A DNA stretch of 64,000 nt from BPGX01 sp035405785 (GTDB taxonomy: Bacteria > Bacteroidota > Bacteroidia > B-17B0 > Aurantibacillaceae): contig DAONJS010000001.1 of the NCBI GenBank assembly GCA_035405785.1, forward strand, positions 186,001 through 250,000. Direction: 5' to 3'. Below the pieces are notes generated by a model. It searched no databases. It was not told where the DNA came from and saw nothing but the letters and a program-made list of their open reading frames with translations. Each line of letters opens with the position of its first letter. Within the stretch, counting starts at the first letter, position 1. This document shows, piece after piece, positions 54,955 to 62,510 of the stretch. A program made the position numbers and the translations under genes.

Positions 54955-55847
54955 TTTTTTCTTTTTTGAATTTTCTTTTCAATAATATATTTTGCTATTT
55001 TATGTGCAGTTGGGTTGTTTGATGCAAAAACAAAGTGATAAATTGTAATGTTTTTTCTATTCATTAATTTTAATGGTTCTTCTGTAACAAATTTGAATAT
55101 ACTCTTTAGTTTTTCAACGTAAATATTTGCAATTTTTTGAATTGTATCTTTTTCTTTAGAAATTATTTTTTCATTACCGAACAAAGTATTTATTTTTTCA
55201 GTTTTATAAAACTTTTTTCTAATTTCTTCTTCTGAAAGACCAAAAAATGATTCTAATTTTTTAGAATATTTCAATTCCCCCTGTTTATCTAGTAATCGAT
55301 TTATTATTACCCCTGAAGGAACAAGTATCCATAAATCCACTCTTTTGTCTTTCAAACATTCTATACTTGACCATTCAATTTGCATTCCGAATGGATCTAA
55401 AAAAATAAGTGCTGCTTTACTTCTATCCAAATGTTCACTAAATTCTTTTAATTTTGAATTTACATCACCAGCAATAAAATAACATTTATCATTTAAGAGA
55501 TTTTTGCTATATAATTTTATCTTTAATTCTCTTAATGCAGTTTCATCAACATCAACAAAATAATATTCATCAAATTTTTGAGTTAAGTTTAGAACTCTTT
55601 CTGCTGAACCTCTATAAATATTATTTTCATCGTTGAAAAAATCAGAGAACAGTTTCTTTTGTTCATCATCTAAATTATCATCATACCTACTTCCACTTCC
55701 AGCAAATCCATCAAAATAAATCGTAGTAGGCCACCCATTATATTTTTTCTTTTGGCTATTCATAATAGTTAAATATTCAATAACGTAATGTTCAAATGTC
55801 TCTAACTTTTCTTCTGTCCAATTTCCACCCCAATTTTCTTTTTTCAT
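54951..55847 (-). CDS. tcmP: Three-Cys-motif partner protein TcmP
   Basis: The 298-residue protein starts NWGGNWTEEKLETFEHYVIEYL and has IYFDGFAGSG at residues 43-52, YYFVDVDETALRELK at about 95-109, FIAGDVN and AALIFLDPFGMQIEW with DPFG at 151-154. These are arranged like motifs I, II and IV of class I methyltransferases, so a SAM-dependent transfer is plausible but unproven. The C-terminal third contains IYHFVFASNNPTAHKIAKYI. It is co-translated with the three-Cys protein through a 4-base overlap. A host-type TATATTTG element lies 13 bases upstream, so the cassette is adapted to host transcription. Confidence 0.92.
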   Translation of the reverse strand: MKKENWGGNWTEEKLETFEHYVIEYLTIMNSQKKKYNGWPTTIYFDGFAGSGSRYDDNLDDEQKKLFSDFFNDENNIYRGSAERVLNLTQKFDEYYFVDVDETALRELKIKLYSKNLLNDKCYFIAGDVNSKLKEFSEHLDRSKAALIFLDPFGMQIEWSSIECLKDKRVDLWILVPSGVIINRLLDKQGELKYSKKLESFFGLSEEEIRKKFYKTEKINTLFGNEKIISKEKDTIQKIANIYVEKLKSIFKFVTEEPLKLMNRKNITIYHFVFASNNPTAHKIAKYIIEKKIQKRKK

Positions 55848-55860
55848 AATTTTTTTATTA

Positions 55861-55868
55861 CAAATATA
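55861..55868 (-). promoter_or_regulatory. Bacteroidota -7 element (TATATTTG, minus strand)
   Basis: A perfect TAnnTTTG match 13 bases upstream of the tcmP ATG at 55847. Confidence 0.65.
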
Positions 55869-56007
55869 CTACATTTTTTAATTTTAGAATAGAAAAAATT
55901 GAAACCAAAGTAAAGCATTTTTATACTATTGATTTACTCTTAAAAAATTTACTTATCCACAATAGATTGTTATTTTTTTTCAATAAAACAATTTTATTCA
56001 TCTCCTA

Positions 56008-56469
56008 TCACTCAAAACTTTGAATCTGCTGAAATGTAAGTTTGCAGTTTAGCCATTCATCGTCAAAAAGTGTATTTAATTTTTTGTAAAATTCTATTGC
56101 TGGTGTATTCCACTTTAATACTTGCCATTCTAATTTTCTTACTTTTTCTTGTTTGGCTACTTTTATCAATGCCTTTATTAATGCCATTCCTATTCCTTTC
56201 TTGCGATGTTTTTCAGTTACAACTATATCATCTAAATAAATACATCTGCCTTTCCATGTAGAATATTTGTAATAATATAAAGCAATACCAACTATTTCAT
56301 TATCTAATTCCGCAACAAAAAAATCAAATACTTTGTTTGCAAAATCTTTTTCCATTTCATCAATGCTTACTTCCACTTCATTTGGTGCTTTTTCATAAGT
56401 GGCTAATTCTTTGATTAAATCTAATGCTGCAGGAATATCTTGTTCAGTGCCTTTACGAATGTTTATCAT
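56008..56469 (-). CDS. GNAT-family N-acetyltransferase (diamine/thialysine acetyltransferase-like)
   Basis: The 153-residue GNAT protein shows IRKGTEQDIPAALDLIKELA, EIVGIALYYYKYSTWKGRCIYLDDIVV and the acetyl-CoA loop EKHRKKGIGMALIKALIKVA (about 95-114), then LEWQVLKWNTPAIEFYKKL. The YSTWKGR...YLDD segment and the W-N-x-P-A-I-x-F-Y ending resemble spermidine/spermine- or thialysine-acetyltransferases. The substrate is unproven. It is the last gene of the fabI operon and overlaps the preceding gene by 4 bases. Confidence 0.88.
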   Translation of the reverse strand: MINIRKGTEQDIPAALDLIKELATYEKAPNEVEVSIDEMEKDFANKVFDFFVAELDNEIVGIALYYYKYSTWKGRCIYLDDIVVTEKHRKKGIGMALIKALIKVAKQEKVRKLEWQVLKWNTPAIEFYKKLNTLFDDEWLNCKLTFQQIQSFE

Positions 56470-56837
56470 AAAGAATTGTTTTTGTATAAATATCTCAATA
56501 CTACTTTTTGCAATGTTCTTTTGACAATAAATTCTGAAACTATTTCTGAATAAGATTTTGTATTACCTGAAATGTTATTACGAATAGATGATTCCGACAC
56601 ATCTACTCTATACAACCAAGATTGAATTTTTTCAATGCCTGAATTAGTAGCAATAATTTGCTGAACTTTTTGATGTAATCTGTTTATCATTTCTGAAAGT
56701 GTGAATGGTGCATTAAATAAATCATCTTCTAATTCTACACCCGTCATTGATGCGTCTTTTTTCAACTGATTACAAAATGAATTTACTATTTCTTCAATCT
56801 GCAAATAATGTTCATCCGGCAAATTATTCTTACTCAT
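56466..56837 (-). CDS. Conserved hypothetical protein (123 residues)
   Basis: This is a small, mostly helical and acidic protein without signal peptide or membrane helix. Visible segments are DEHYLQIEEIVNSFCNQLKK, FTLSEMINRLHQKVQQIIA and IQSWLYRVDVSESSIRNNIS; the last reads like an interaction helix. I do not recognise a domain with known function. Its position, 3 bp after a 2Fe-2S ferredoxin gene and overlapping an acetyltransferase gene, shows it is a genuine operon member. Confidence 0.72.
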   Translation of the reverse strand: MSKNNLPDEHYLQIEEIVNSFCNQLKKDASMTGVELEDDLFNAPFTLSEMINRLHQKVQQIIATNSGIEKIQSWLYRVDVSESSIRNNISGNTKSYSEIVSEFIVKRTLQKVVLRYLYKNNSL

Positions 56838-56840
56838 TGA

Positions 56841-57179
56841 TTATGCTTGTTTGGGATGTTTGGTGAGTAATAATCGTTCTAATTTTTTCTTTTCAACAAA
56901 ATGTGTTTTGACTAATTCATCCACATCAGAAAATTGCACATTTACATAAAAAGTTCCTTCGGGATAAATAGCAATGGTAGGACCTAAATCACAAATACCC
57001 AAACATCCACTTCTTTGAATACGAATATTTCCCTTTATTGAATATCTTGTAAAAGCGTCTTTCAAAAGCTGAATTAATTGAAGCCCGTGTTCTTCGCCAC
57101 AGGATAATCTGGTGGAATTTTTTCTTTCGTTTGTGCAAACAAATATGTGAATATCGTAAATCACAGATTGAGGTTTCAA
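56841..57179 (-). CDS. Thioredoxin-like [2Fe-2S] ferredoxin
   Basis: The 112-residue protein holds four cysteines in the order Cys15-x11-Cys27-x31-Cys59-x3-Cys63 (IFVCTNER, LSCGEE, SGCLGICDLGPT), which is the ligand spacing of thioredoxin-like [2Fe-2S] ferredoxins such as Aquifex Fd4 and the NuoE cluster site. It is an electron carrier or Fe-S regulator; the partner is unknown. It follows fabI by 3 bp. Confidence 0.92.
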   Translation of the reverse strand: MKPQSVIYDIHIFVCTNERKNSTRLSCGEEHGLQLIQLLKDAFTRYSIKGNIRIQRSGCLGICDLGPTIAIYPEGTFYVNVQFSDVDELVKTHFVEKKKLERLLLTKHPKQA

Positions 57180-57182
57180 AAA

Positions 57183-57989
57183 TTATTTCATCAATGCATC
57201 TAATTGTTTTTGACTAACGCCTGTAGTGCTGTATCCACCGTCGTTGTATATGTTTTGCATGGTGATTTTTTTGGTGAAGTCAGAAAATAAAGCCACACAC
57301 ACACCAGCAAAATCATCTGCTGTAGCATTTCCTAATGGAGATTGCATATCAGCAAAATCAAAAAATTCATTGAATCCTTTAATTCCGCTACCAGCTGTTG
57401 TTTTGGTTGGAGATTGTGAAACAGTATTTACTCTTACTTTTTTATGAATACCATAATGATAACCCCACGAACGAGCAATGCTTTCTAACAATGCTTTAAT
57501 ATCTGCCATATCTGTATAAAAAGGATAAGTTCTTTGTGCACCAATGTAAGTTAATGCTACAACAGAACCGTATTCATTAATAGCATCCATTTTGTAGGCA
57601 ACAGCTAAAAGTTTATGTAATGACAATGCAGATACATCAATGCCTTTTAAGTAGTAATCATAATTTAATTCTGTATATGGAATATTTTTTCTGATATTGA
57701 TACTCATTCCAATAGAATGAAGAATAAAATCAATTTTACCATTGAAATGCTTTAAACTCTCGTTATATAATTTTTCAATATCTTCAAGATTTGTTGCATC
57801 TGCGGGAATGACAGGGGCATTTATTTTTTCAGAAAGTTTTTTTATTTCACCCATTCGCATAGCAATAGGTGCGTTTGTAAGCACAATTGATGCACCTTCT
57901 TGATGTGCTAATTCTGCTACTTTCCATGCTATAGAATTTTCATCTAATGCACCAGTGATAATTCCTTTTTTACCTGATAATATACCCAT
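57183..57989 (-). CDS. fabI: Enoyl-[acyl-carrier-protein] reductase FabI (divergent)
   Basis: The ATG at 57989 gives 268 residues. The longer frame upstream adds an unrelated Cys/Leu-rich stretch and is rejected. FabI signatures are GKKGIITGALDENSIAWKVAE, FILHSIGMS, VVALTYIGAQRTYPFYTDM with the catalytic pair Tyr158-x6-Lys165, KVRVNTVSQSPTKTTAGSGI and NIYNDGGYSTTGVS. It reduces trans-2-enoyl-ACP with NAD(P)H in the last step of fatty acid elongation. It heads a four-gene operon with the ferredoxin, a hypothetical protein and an acetyltransferase. The Asp in YTDMADIK is unusual next to the catalytic residues of textbook FabI. Confidence 0.92.
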   Translation of the reverse strand: MGILSGKKGIITGALDENSIAWKVAELAHQEGASIVLTNAPIAMRMGEIKKLSEKINAPVIPADATNLEDIEKLYNESLKHFNGKIDFILHSIGMSINIRKNIPYTELNYDYYLKGIDVSALSLHKLLAVAYKMDAINEYGSVVALTYIGAQRTYPFYTDMADIKALLESIARSWGYHYGIHKKVRVNTVSQSPTKTTAGSGIKGFNEFFDFADMQSPLGNATADDFAGVCVALFSDFTKKITMQNIYNDGGYSTTGVSQKQLDALMK

Positions 57990-58161
57990 AATTTTATTTT
58001 TTTGTGCCCCTAATTTGTGAAATACAAAAGATATAGACAAAAAATTGTAAATATTCAGGTGGTTTAAAGTGATTAAAAGGATACATTTCACGCAGAGTCC
58101 GCAGAGAATAAGAACAACATACACGCAAAGATTTTTAATAATTTTTAGTTATGATTTTTAT

Positions 58162-58250
58162 CGTCATTACGAGCGAAGCGAAGTAATCTCAAAAGTATTA
58201 TCCACATAACAATTACGAGATTGCTTCGGCCTAAAGCCCTCGCAATGACG
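58162..58250. repeat. REP-like palindromic repeat pair in inverted orientation
   Basis: CGTCATTACGAGCGAAGCGAAGTAATCTC starts at 58162, and its inverted counterpart (CGAGATTGCTTCGG ... CTCGCAATGACG) spans 58215-58250. Both belong to the family at 27133-27267; the first unit is the reverse complement of the third unit there. Confidence 0.8.
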
Positions 58251-58324
58251 AAAATACTAAACACTTAAAACCCAATACTAATTATACCAAAGGTACTTTA
58301 ATTTCTAAAAAATTCCGCTTTCAT

Positions 58325-58441
58325 GCTTTTAGTCAGCAAAGCCATTGGAAGCTTGCGTTGGGGTCTCCCATTCTGAGTGAAGCGAAGAATGGGGGCAAGT
58401 TCCAATGGCGGTCTGTCGAAGGCAGATTGCCTTCTAAAAGC
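58325..58441. repeat. Nested inverted repeat (multi-stem hairpin), 117 bp
   Basis: Four paired segments nest: GCTTTTAG (58325) with CTAAAAGC (58434); CCATTGGAA (58342) with TTCCAATGG (58400); CTTGC (58352) with GCAAG (58395); CCCATTCT (58367) with AGAATGGG (58386). A side hairpin TCTG/CAGA lies at 58412-58426. A run of T follows. It could be a terminator, a structured RNA or a non-autonomous palindromic element. Confidence 0.75.
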
Positions 58442-58523
58442 AGATTTTTTGCTTACTTTTTTCTAAAAAAAAGTAAGAGAAATAAATGTTTTTACTCTAA
58501 AATATTCTGAAATCAGAGTTATT

Positions 58524-59102
58524 TTAGTATAAATAACTTAAACAATTTTCCATTACTTCTTTTCCATATTCTGATAAAATAGATTCTGGATGATATTGCA
58601 AACCAATTATTTTATACTTGTTATGTACAAAACTCATTACCCAATTTTTTTCATCAATACTAAGTGGGACGAGATGATTACTTAAATCATTTTTTTGTAT
58701 TCCCCAAGAATGGTATCTACCAACTAAAAATTCATCAGGACAATTTTTGAATATAAAATGATTAGAAATCACTTTCATTTTTTTACTTTGGCCGTGTTCA
58801 GGAAATTCAAGATTAGATAATTTACTTCCAAAGTATTCACCAATACCTTGCATACCCAAACAAATGCCAAGCATAGGTTTATATGAATGATACTGATGAA
58901 TAATTTTCATCATTTTTCCCGCGTCTTTTGGAAGTTTTGGGCCAGGTGAAAATACAATTAAATCATAATTAGCAACACTTTTCACATCAATTTCATCATT
59001 GCGAATCACATCAATTATGCCATCAAAAATCACTTCAATTAAATGCACTAAATTGAAAGTAAAACTATCGTAATTATCAATCAACAATAATTTTTTTTGC
59101 AT
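58524..59102 (-). CDS. Glutamine amidotransferase subunit of anthranilate or aminodeoxychorismate synthase
   Basis: The 192-residue class I glutamine amidotransferase has LLLIDNYDSFTFNLVHLIE, FSPGPKLPKDAG, the nucleophile motif MLGICLGMQGIGEYFG, VGRYHSW and the His-Glu pair in LQYHPESILSEYG. It supplies ammonia to TrpE or PabB; no chorismate-binding subunit is in this window, so TrpG and PabA cannot be separated. GICLGMQGIG rather than GICLGHQ is a small deviation near the nucleophile. It starts one base after the cinA stop, so the two are co-transcribed. Confidence 0.9.
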   Translation of the reverse strand: MQKKLLLIDNYDSFTFNLVHLIEVIFDGIIDVIRNDEIDVKSVANYDLIVFSPGPKLPKDAGKMMKIIHQYHSYKPMLGICLGMQGIGEYFGSKLSNLEFPEHGQSKKMKVISNHFIFKNCPDEFLVGRYHSWGIQKNDLSNHLVPLSIDEKNWVMSFVHNKYKIIGLQYHPESILSEYGKEVMENCLSYLY

Positions 59103-59103
59103 A

Positions 59104-60357
59104 TTATAGATTCACCAATTTTTTCAATATCCACGCCAATGCATTAAAAACTGCACTTTCTATAATGTAATCTCTGCTTTGATTTCCAAATTGAAATAAT
59201 TTTGTTTCAATATGATTATCAAAATACAAAGCCATCCAAACAGTGCCAACGGGCTTATCGGGCGTGCCACCAGTTGGTCCAGCAATTCCACTTACAGCCA
59301 ATGCAATATCTGTATTCAAAAGTTTTTGAACACCGCTTACCATTTCTTCAACACATACTTTACTCACTGCACCAAAGTTATTGAGTGTTTCTTTTTGAAC
59401 ATTCAATTGATTCATTTTTACTTCATTGCTGTATGAAATAATACTTCCTTTAAATACTTCTGATGCACCTGAAATTCTTGTTAATTCAGCAGAAATACTT
59501 CCACCTGTGCAACTTTCAGCAAAAGAAATAGTATATTTTTTTTCTTTTAATTTTGACACTACAATACTTGCTAATGGATGTTCTGATGTGTCTTCAAAAC
59601 TTTCTTCACCTACAAAGTGATTTCCTAAAATTTCTTTTAATTGATGAATGTATTGATTTAATTTATTTTCAATATCAGGTTGATGTGAATAACTTGATAA
59701 TCTCAAACGAATTAAGTTTCTATTAGGAAGATAAGCCAATTTAATTCCATCTTTTTGCAAATCATTTTCCCAATTTTCAATCTTCAATGCTAACTCACTT
59801 TCAGGAATACCAAATACAAAGACAGTTTTATGAATGATTTGATTTTGATTTTCATTTTTCAATGTTAATAGAAATTCTTTAAGCATTGGTTTCATTTCAA
59901 AGGGAACGCCAGGCATTGCAACATAAGTGCTATTGTTTTTTTTCAAAATCATTCCAGGAGCAGTGCCTAAATAGTTTCTGATAATTTTACATTTACTCAA
60001 CACCAATGCTTGTTGTTTGTTCAAATCATTCATCTCACGATTTCTTTTCGCTAATAAATTTTTTATATCGTTCAAAACTATTTCACTTTCTATAAGCGTA
60101 TCTTCAAAAAATTTACACAAAGTATGTTTGGTTATATCATCTTTTGTTGGACCTAATCCACCTGTTATTATTACCACATCATATTTTTGTCCTTCTTCAA
60201 GTGCTTTTAATATCTCATTTTCATTATCTTGAATAACTAATATCTTGTTAACTTTAATACCTTGTAAATTCAATTGTTTAGCAATGTAAGAAGCATTAAT
60301 ATTAACTATTTGACCAATTAATAATTCATCACCAATGTTGATAATAAGAGCGTTCAT
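59104..60357 (-). CDS. cinA: CinA: competence/damage-inducible protein with nicotinamide-nucleotide amidase domain
   Basis: The ATG at 60357 (MNALIINIGDELLIGQ) gives 417 residues. A longer frame from 60372 would overlap the GATATTTG promoter element. The N-terminal MoCF-like domain has VVIITGGLGPTKDD and YLGTAPGMILKKNNS, followed by MPGVPFEMKPML. The C-terminal PncC domain has FAESCTGGSISAELTRISGASEVFKGSI, VSGIAGPTGGTPDKPVGTVW. The enzyme deamidates NMN and cleaves ADP-ribose in pyridine nucleotide salvage. Downstream, trpG/pabA follows immediately. Confidence 0.94.
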   Translation of the reverse strand: MNALIINIGDELLIGQIVNINASYIAKQLNLQGIKVNKILVIQDNENEILKALEEGQKYDVVIITGGLGPTKDDITKHTLCKFFEDTLIESEIVLNDIKNLLAKRNREMNDLNKQQALVLSKCKIIRNYLGTAPGMILKKNNSTYVAMPGVPFEMKPMLKEFLLTLKNENQNQIIHKTVFVFGIPESELALKIENWENDLQKDGIKLAYLPNRNLIRLRLSSYSHQPDIENKLNQYIHQLKEILGNHFVGEESFEDTSEHPLASIVVSKLKEKKYTISFAESCTGGSISAELTRISGASEVFKGSIISYSNEVKMNQLNVQKETLNNFGAVSKVCVEEMVSGVQKLLNTDIALAVSGIAGPTGGTPDKPVGTVWMALYFDNHIETKLFQFGNQSRDYIIESAVFNALAWILKKLVNL

Positions 60358-60369
60358 AAAAATTTTTCG

Positions 60370-60377
60370 CAAATATC
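60370..60377 (-). promoter_or_regulatory. Near-consensus -7 element (GATATTTG, minus strand) upstream of cinA
   Basis: Differs from TAnnTTTG at the first base; lies 12 bases upstream of the ATG at 60357 and overlaps the alternative start at 60372. Confidence 0.4.
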
Positions 60378-60436
60378 TGCAATAACCGATTAATCTTAAA
60401 ATATTTATTTAATACTCTTCATAATATGAAATACAT

Positions 60437-60444
60437 TATCTTTG
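60437..60444 (+). promoter_or_regulatory. Bacteroidota -7 element (TATCTTTG)
   Basis: TAnnTTTG match ending 19 bases before the ATG of the second PorE-like gene at 60464. Confidence 0.6.
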
Positions 60445-60463
60445 CCATTGTTATTTAATAATT

Positions 60464-62506
60464 ATGAAAAAGTATTATTTTAGTTTTTTATTGTTTGTAA
60501 ATATCTCATTTTTATTTTCACAAGATGATGAAAATTCCACATCAAAATTTTGTAAAGAAATTGATAATAAACAAGCCATTAAATTGTACGAAAAAGGCAC
60601 TAACAAAAAAAAGTATAAAAAGCCCGAACGATTACAGTTTTTAAGAGAATGTTTACAATTAGAACCTGATTTTGTAGAAGCCAATTTTGCTATGGCTCAA
60701 GAAATTATAGTGCATTGTAAATTAGAAAACAAACCTTTTACACCCGCTTTACCTTTTTTGTATAAAGTTATTGCTAATTGTCCTGACTTTCATTCAAACC
60801 CTTATTACTACATAGGTTTTGATTATTATGAAAAAATGAAAAATGATTCTGCTATAAAATATCTTGAATTATTTTTAAACTTCAAAAGCGATGACCCTAA
60901 AAAATTTGATAAGGACTTTGAAGCAGAAATATATCAGGCAAAAGAAATGATTAAGTATGCTAAAAAAGAAAATGAATTGAAAAAGAAAGTTGTTCCTTTT
61001 AATCCAATAGTGGTAAAAGATATTTCCACACCTCAAGATGAATATCTTGCGTCGCTTTCTCCAGATGATCAATATTGTTATTTTGTAAGAAAAGAGCCCA
61101 TTCAATCCAAAGATTTAATTTATCAAACTGATAAAGAACAAGAAGTTTTTATGGTTGCTATCAGAGATAATAAAACAGGAATGTTTGACAAAGGAAGTGA
61201 AATGCCACCACCCTTCAATACTACAGATGATAATCAGGGCGGATGTTCAATTACAGTGGATAATAAACATTTGTTTTTTGCAATGATGAGATATGAAGGC
61301 GGTGCACAACCCAATTGTGATATTTATGTAAGCGATATGATTGATGGAGAATGGAAACCTTACAGAAAGGTACCAAATATCAATCATCCAGTATATTGGG
61401 ATTCACAACCCAGTGTATCTGCCGATGGAAATACACTGTATTTTGCAAGCGATAGACCCGGTGGATATGGAGGCACAGATATTTATGTAAGTTACAGAAA
61501 TCCTAAAACAGGAGAATGGAGTGTGCCGCAAAATCTTGGCCCTAAAATTAATACGCCCGGTCATGAAAGAACACCTTTTATTCATAGTGATAGTGAAACT
61601 TTGTATTTCAGCAGTGATGGACATTTTGGTTTTGGAGGTTTTGATATTTTTTATTCCCGCAAAAATGAAAAAGGTGAATGGACTGAACCCGAAAATATCG
61701 GTAGCCCTATAAATACACAAAGTGATGAATTAGGATTCTTTGTAAGTTCAAATGCAAAACACGGTTATTTCTGTGCTTATGCAGAAGGGCCACTTGCTTC
61801 AAAAGGCGTTGGAAAATATGATTTGTTTATGTTTGAATTATACAAAGACGCAAGGCCAAATGAAGTAACCATTTTAAAAGGACAGTTAGTGGACTCTTTA
61901 CAAAATCCTCTTTCAGGAAAAACAACTGTTGAAATAAATTATCCAGATAATAAATCAAAAACTTATGCAGCGGTGGATTCATCAAGCGGAGAATTTGTTG
62001 CGGCTATTAATCTAAAAAAAACAAAAGGTCAAGAAATTTTAATTAATGTAAAAAAAGATGGTTACGCATTTTCATCTCAGGTCATTAAAGTACCAGAAAA
62101 TGCTAATTTTTATACCAGCTTAGATACAGTAAAAATTATCACTGATAGTGTAAAGCCGGGAAAAGCATTTGTTATTAATAATTTATATTACAAAACCAAT
62201 AGTGCAGAAATTGAAGAGAGTTCTAAAAAAGTTTTGATTAAATTTGCAGAATACTTAAAAGAAAATCCAAAGCTAGTAATAGAAATTCGTGGGCATACAG
62301 ATAATGTTGGTAATCCAAAAGACAATGAAGCACTGTCATTAAATCGTGCCTATTCGGTGAAAGAATTTTTAGAAAAGCAAGGAGTTGATGGCAAGAGAAT
62401 GCAAGCAAAAGGTTTCGGATCAAGTATGCCCATTACTTCTAATGCAACAGAAGAAGGCAGGGCTAAAAACAGAAGAACAGAATTCTATATAATATCAATA
62501 AAATAA
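60464..62506 (+). CDS. Second PorE-like TPR / beta-propeller / CRD / OmpA-C protein
   Basis: The 680-residue protein has a signal peptide (FSFLLFVNISFLFSQ), TPR-like helices (about 30-165) and a PD40 propeller (about 190-450) with TLYFASDRPGGYGGTDIYVSY-type blades and TLYFSSDGHFGFGGFDIFYSR. One carboxypeptidase-regulatory-like module follows (about 470-560), then an OmpA-C domain (IEIRGHTDNVGNPKDNEALS ... NRRTEFYI). It is shorter than the protein at 33688 (one regulatory module instead of three). It follows the PorE layout but stands apart from any PorP. It precedes the SpoIIE-type gene by 4 bp. Confidence 0.88.
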   Translation: MKKYYFSFLLFVNISFLFSQDDENSTSKFCKEIDNKQAIKLYEKGTNKKKYKKPERLQFLRECLQLEPDFVEANFAMAQEIIVHCKLENKPFTPALPFLYKVIANCPDFHSNPYYYIGFDYYEKMKNDSAIKYLELFLNFKSDDPKKFDKDFEAEIYQAKEMIKYAKKENELKKKVVPFNPIVVKDISTPQDEYLASLSPDDQYCYFVRKEPIQSKDLIYQTDKEQEVFMVAIRDNKTGMFDKGSEMPPPFNTTDDNQGGCSITVDNKHLFFAMMRYEGGAQPNCDIYVSDMIDGEWKPYRKVPNINHPVYWDSQPSVSADGNTLYFASDRPGGYGGTDIYVSYRNPKTGEWSVPQNLGPKINTPGHERTPFIHSDSETLYFSSDGHFGFGGFDIFYSRKNEKGEWTEPENIGSPINTQSDELGFFVSSNAKHGYFCAYAEGPLASKGVGKYDLFMFELYKDARPNEVTILKGQLVDSLQNPLSGKTTVEINYPDNKSKTYAAVDSSSGEFVAAINLKKTKGQEILINVKKDGYAFSSQVIKVPENANFYTSLDTVKIITDSVKPGKAFVINNLYYKTNSAEIEESSKKVLIKFAEYLKENPKLVIEIRGHTDNVGNPKDNEALSLNRAYSVKEFLEKQGVDGKRMQAKGFGSSMPITSNATEEGRAKNRRTEFYIISIK

Positions 62507-62510
62507 ACAC

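Larger units (their letters stand above)
57990..58523. other. 534-bp intergenic region with palindromic repeats and a nested hairpin
   Basis: No gene is supported. The region holds two REP-like units (58162-58250), degenerate TTTAGT/ACTAAA stretches, and a GC-richer nested inverted repeat at 58325-58441 followed by a T-rich stretch. It separates the fabI operon from trpG/pabA. A clear -7 element for fabI was not found. Confidence 0.7.

Noticed and set aside
55953..55961. DnaA box TTATCCACA between tcmP and the acetyltransferase gene; others at 58198-58206 and about 1955
   Set aside because: They are single boxes, not a cluster, with no dnaA, dnaN or gidA nearby, and one lies inside a gene. 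Chance occurrence in AT-rich DNA is enough; not an origin.
57990..58124. N-terminal extension of FabI from 58124
   Set aside because: It reads as Cys/Leu-rich non-homologous sequence; FabI proteins start at the MGILSGKKG-like motif encoded from 57989.
58311..58460. Possible short coding gene in the GC-richer part of the gap before trpG/pabA
   Set aside because: No sustained frame exists on either strand and the sequence is dominated by nested complementarity.
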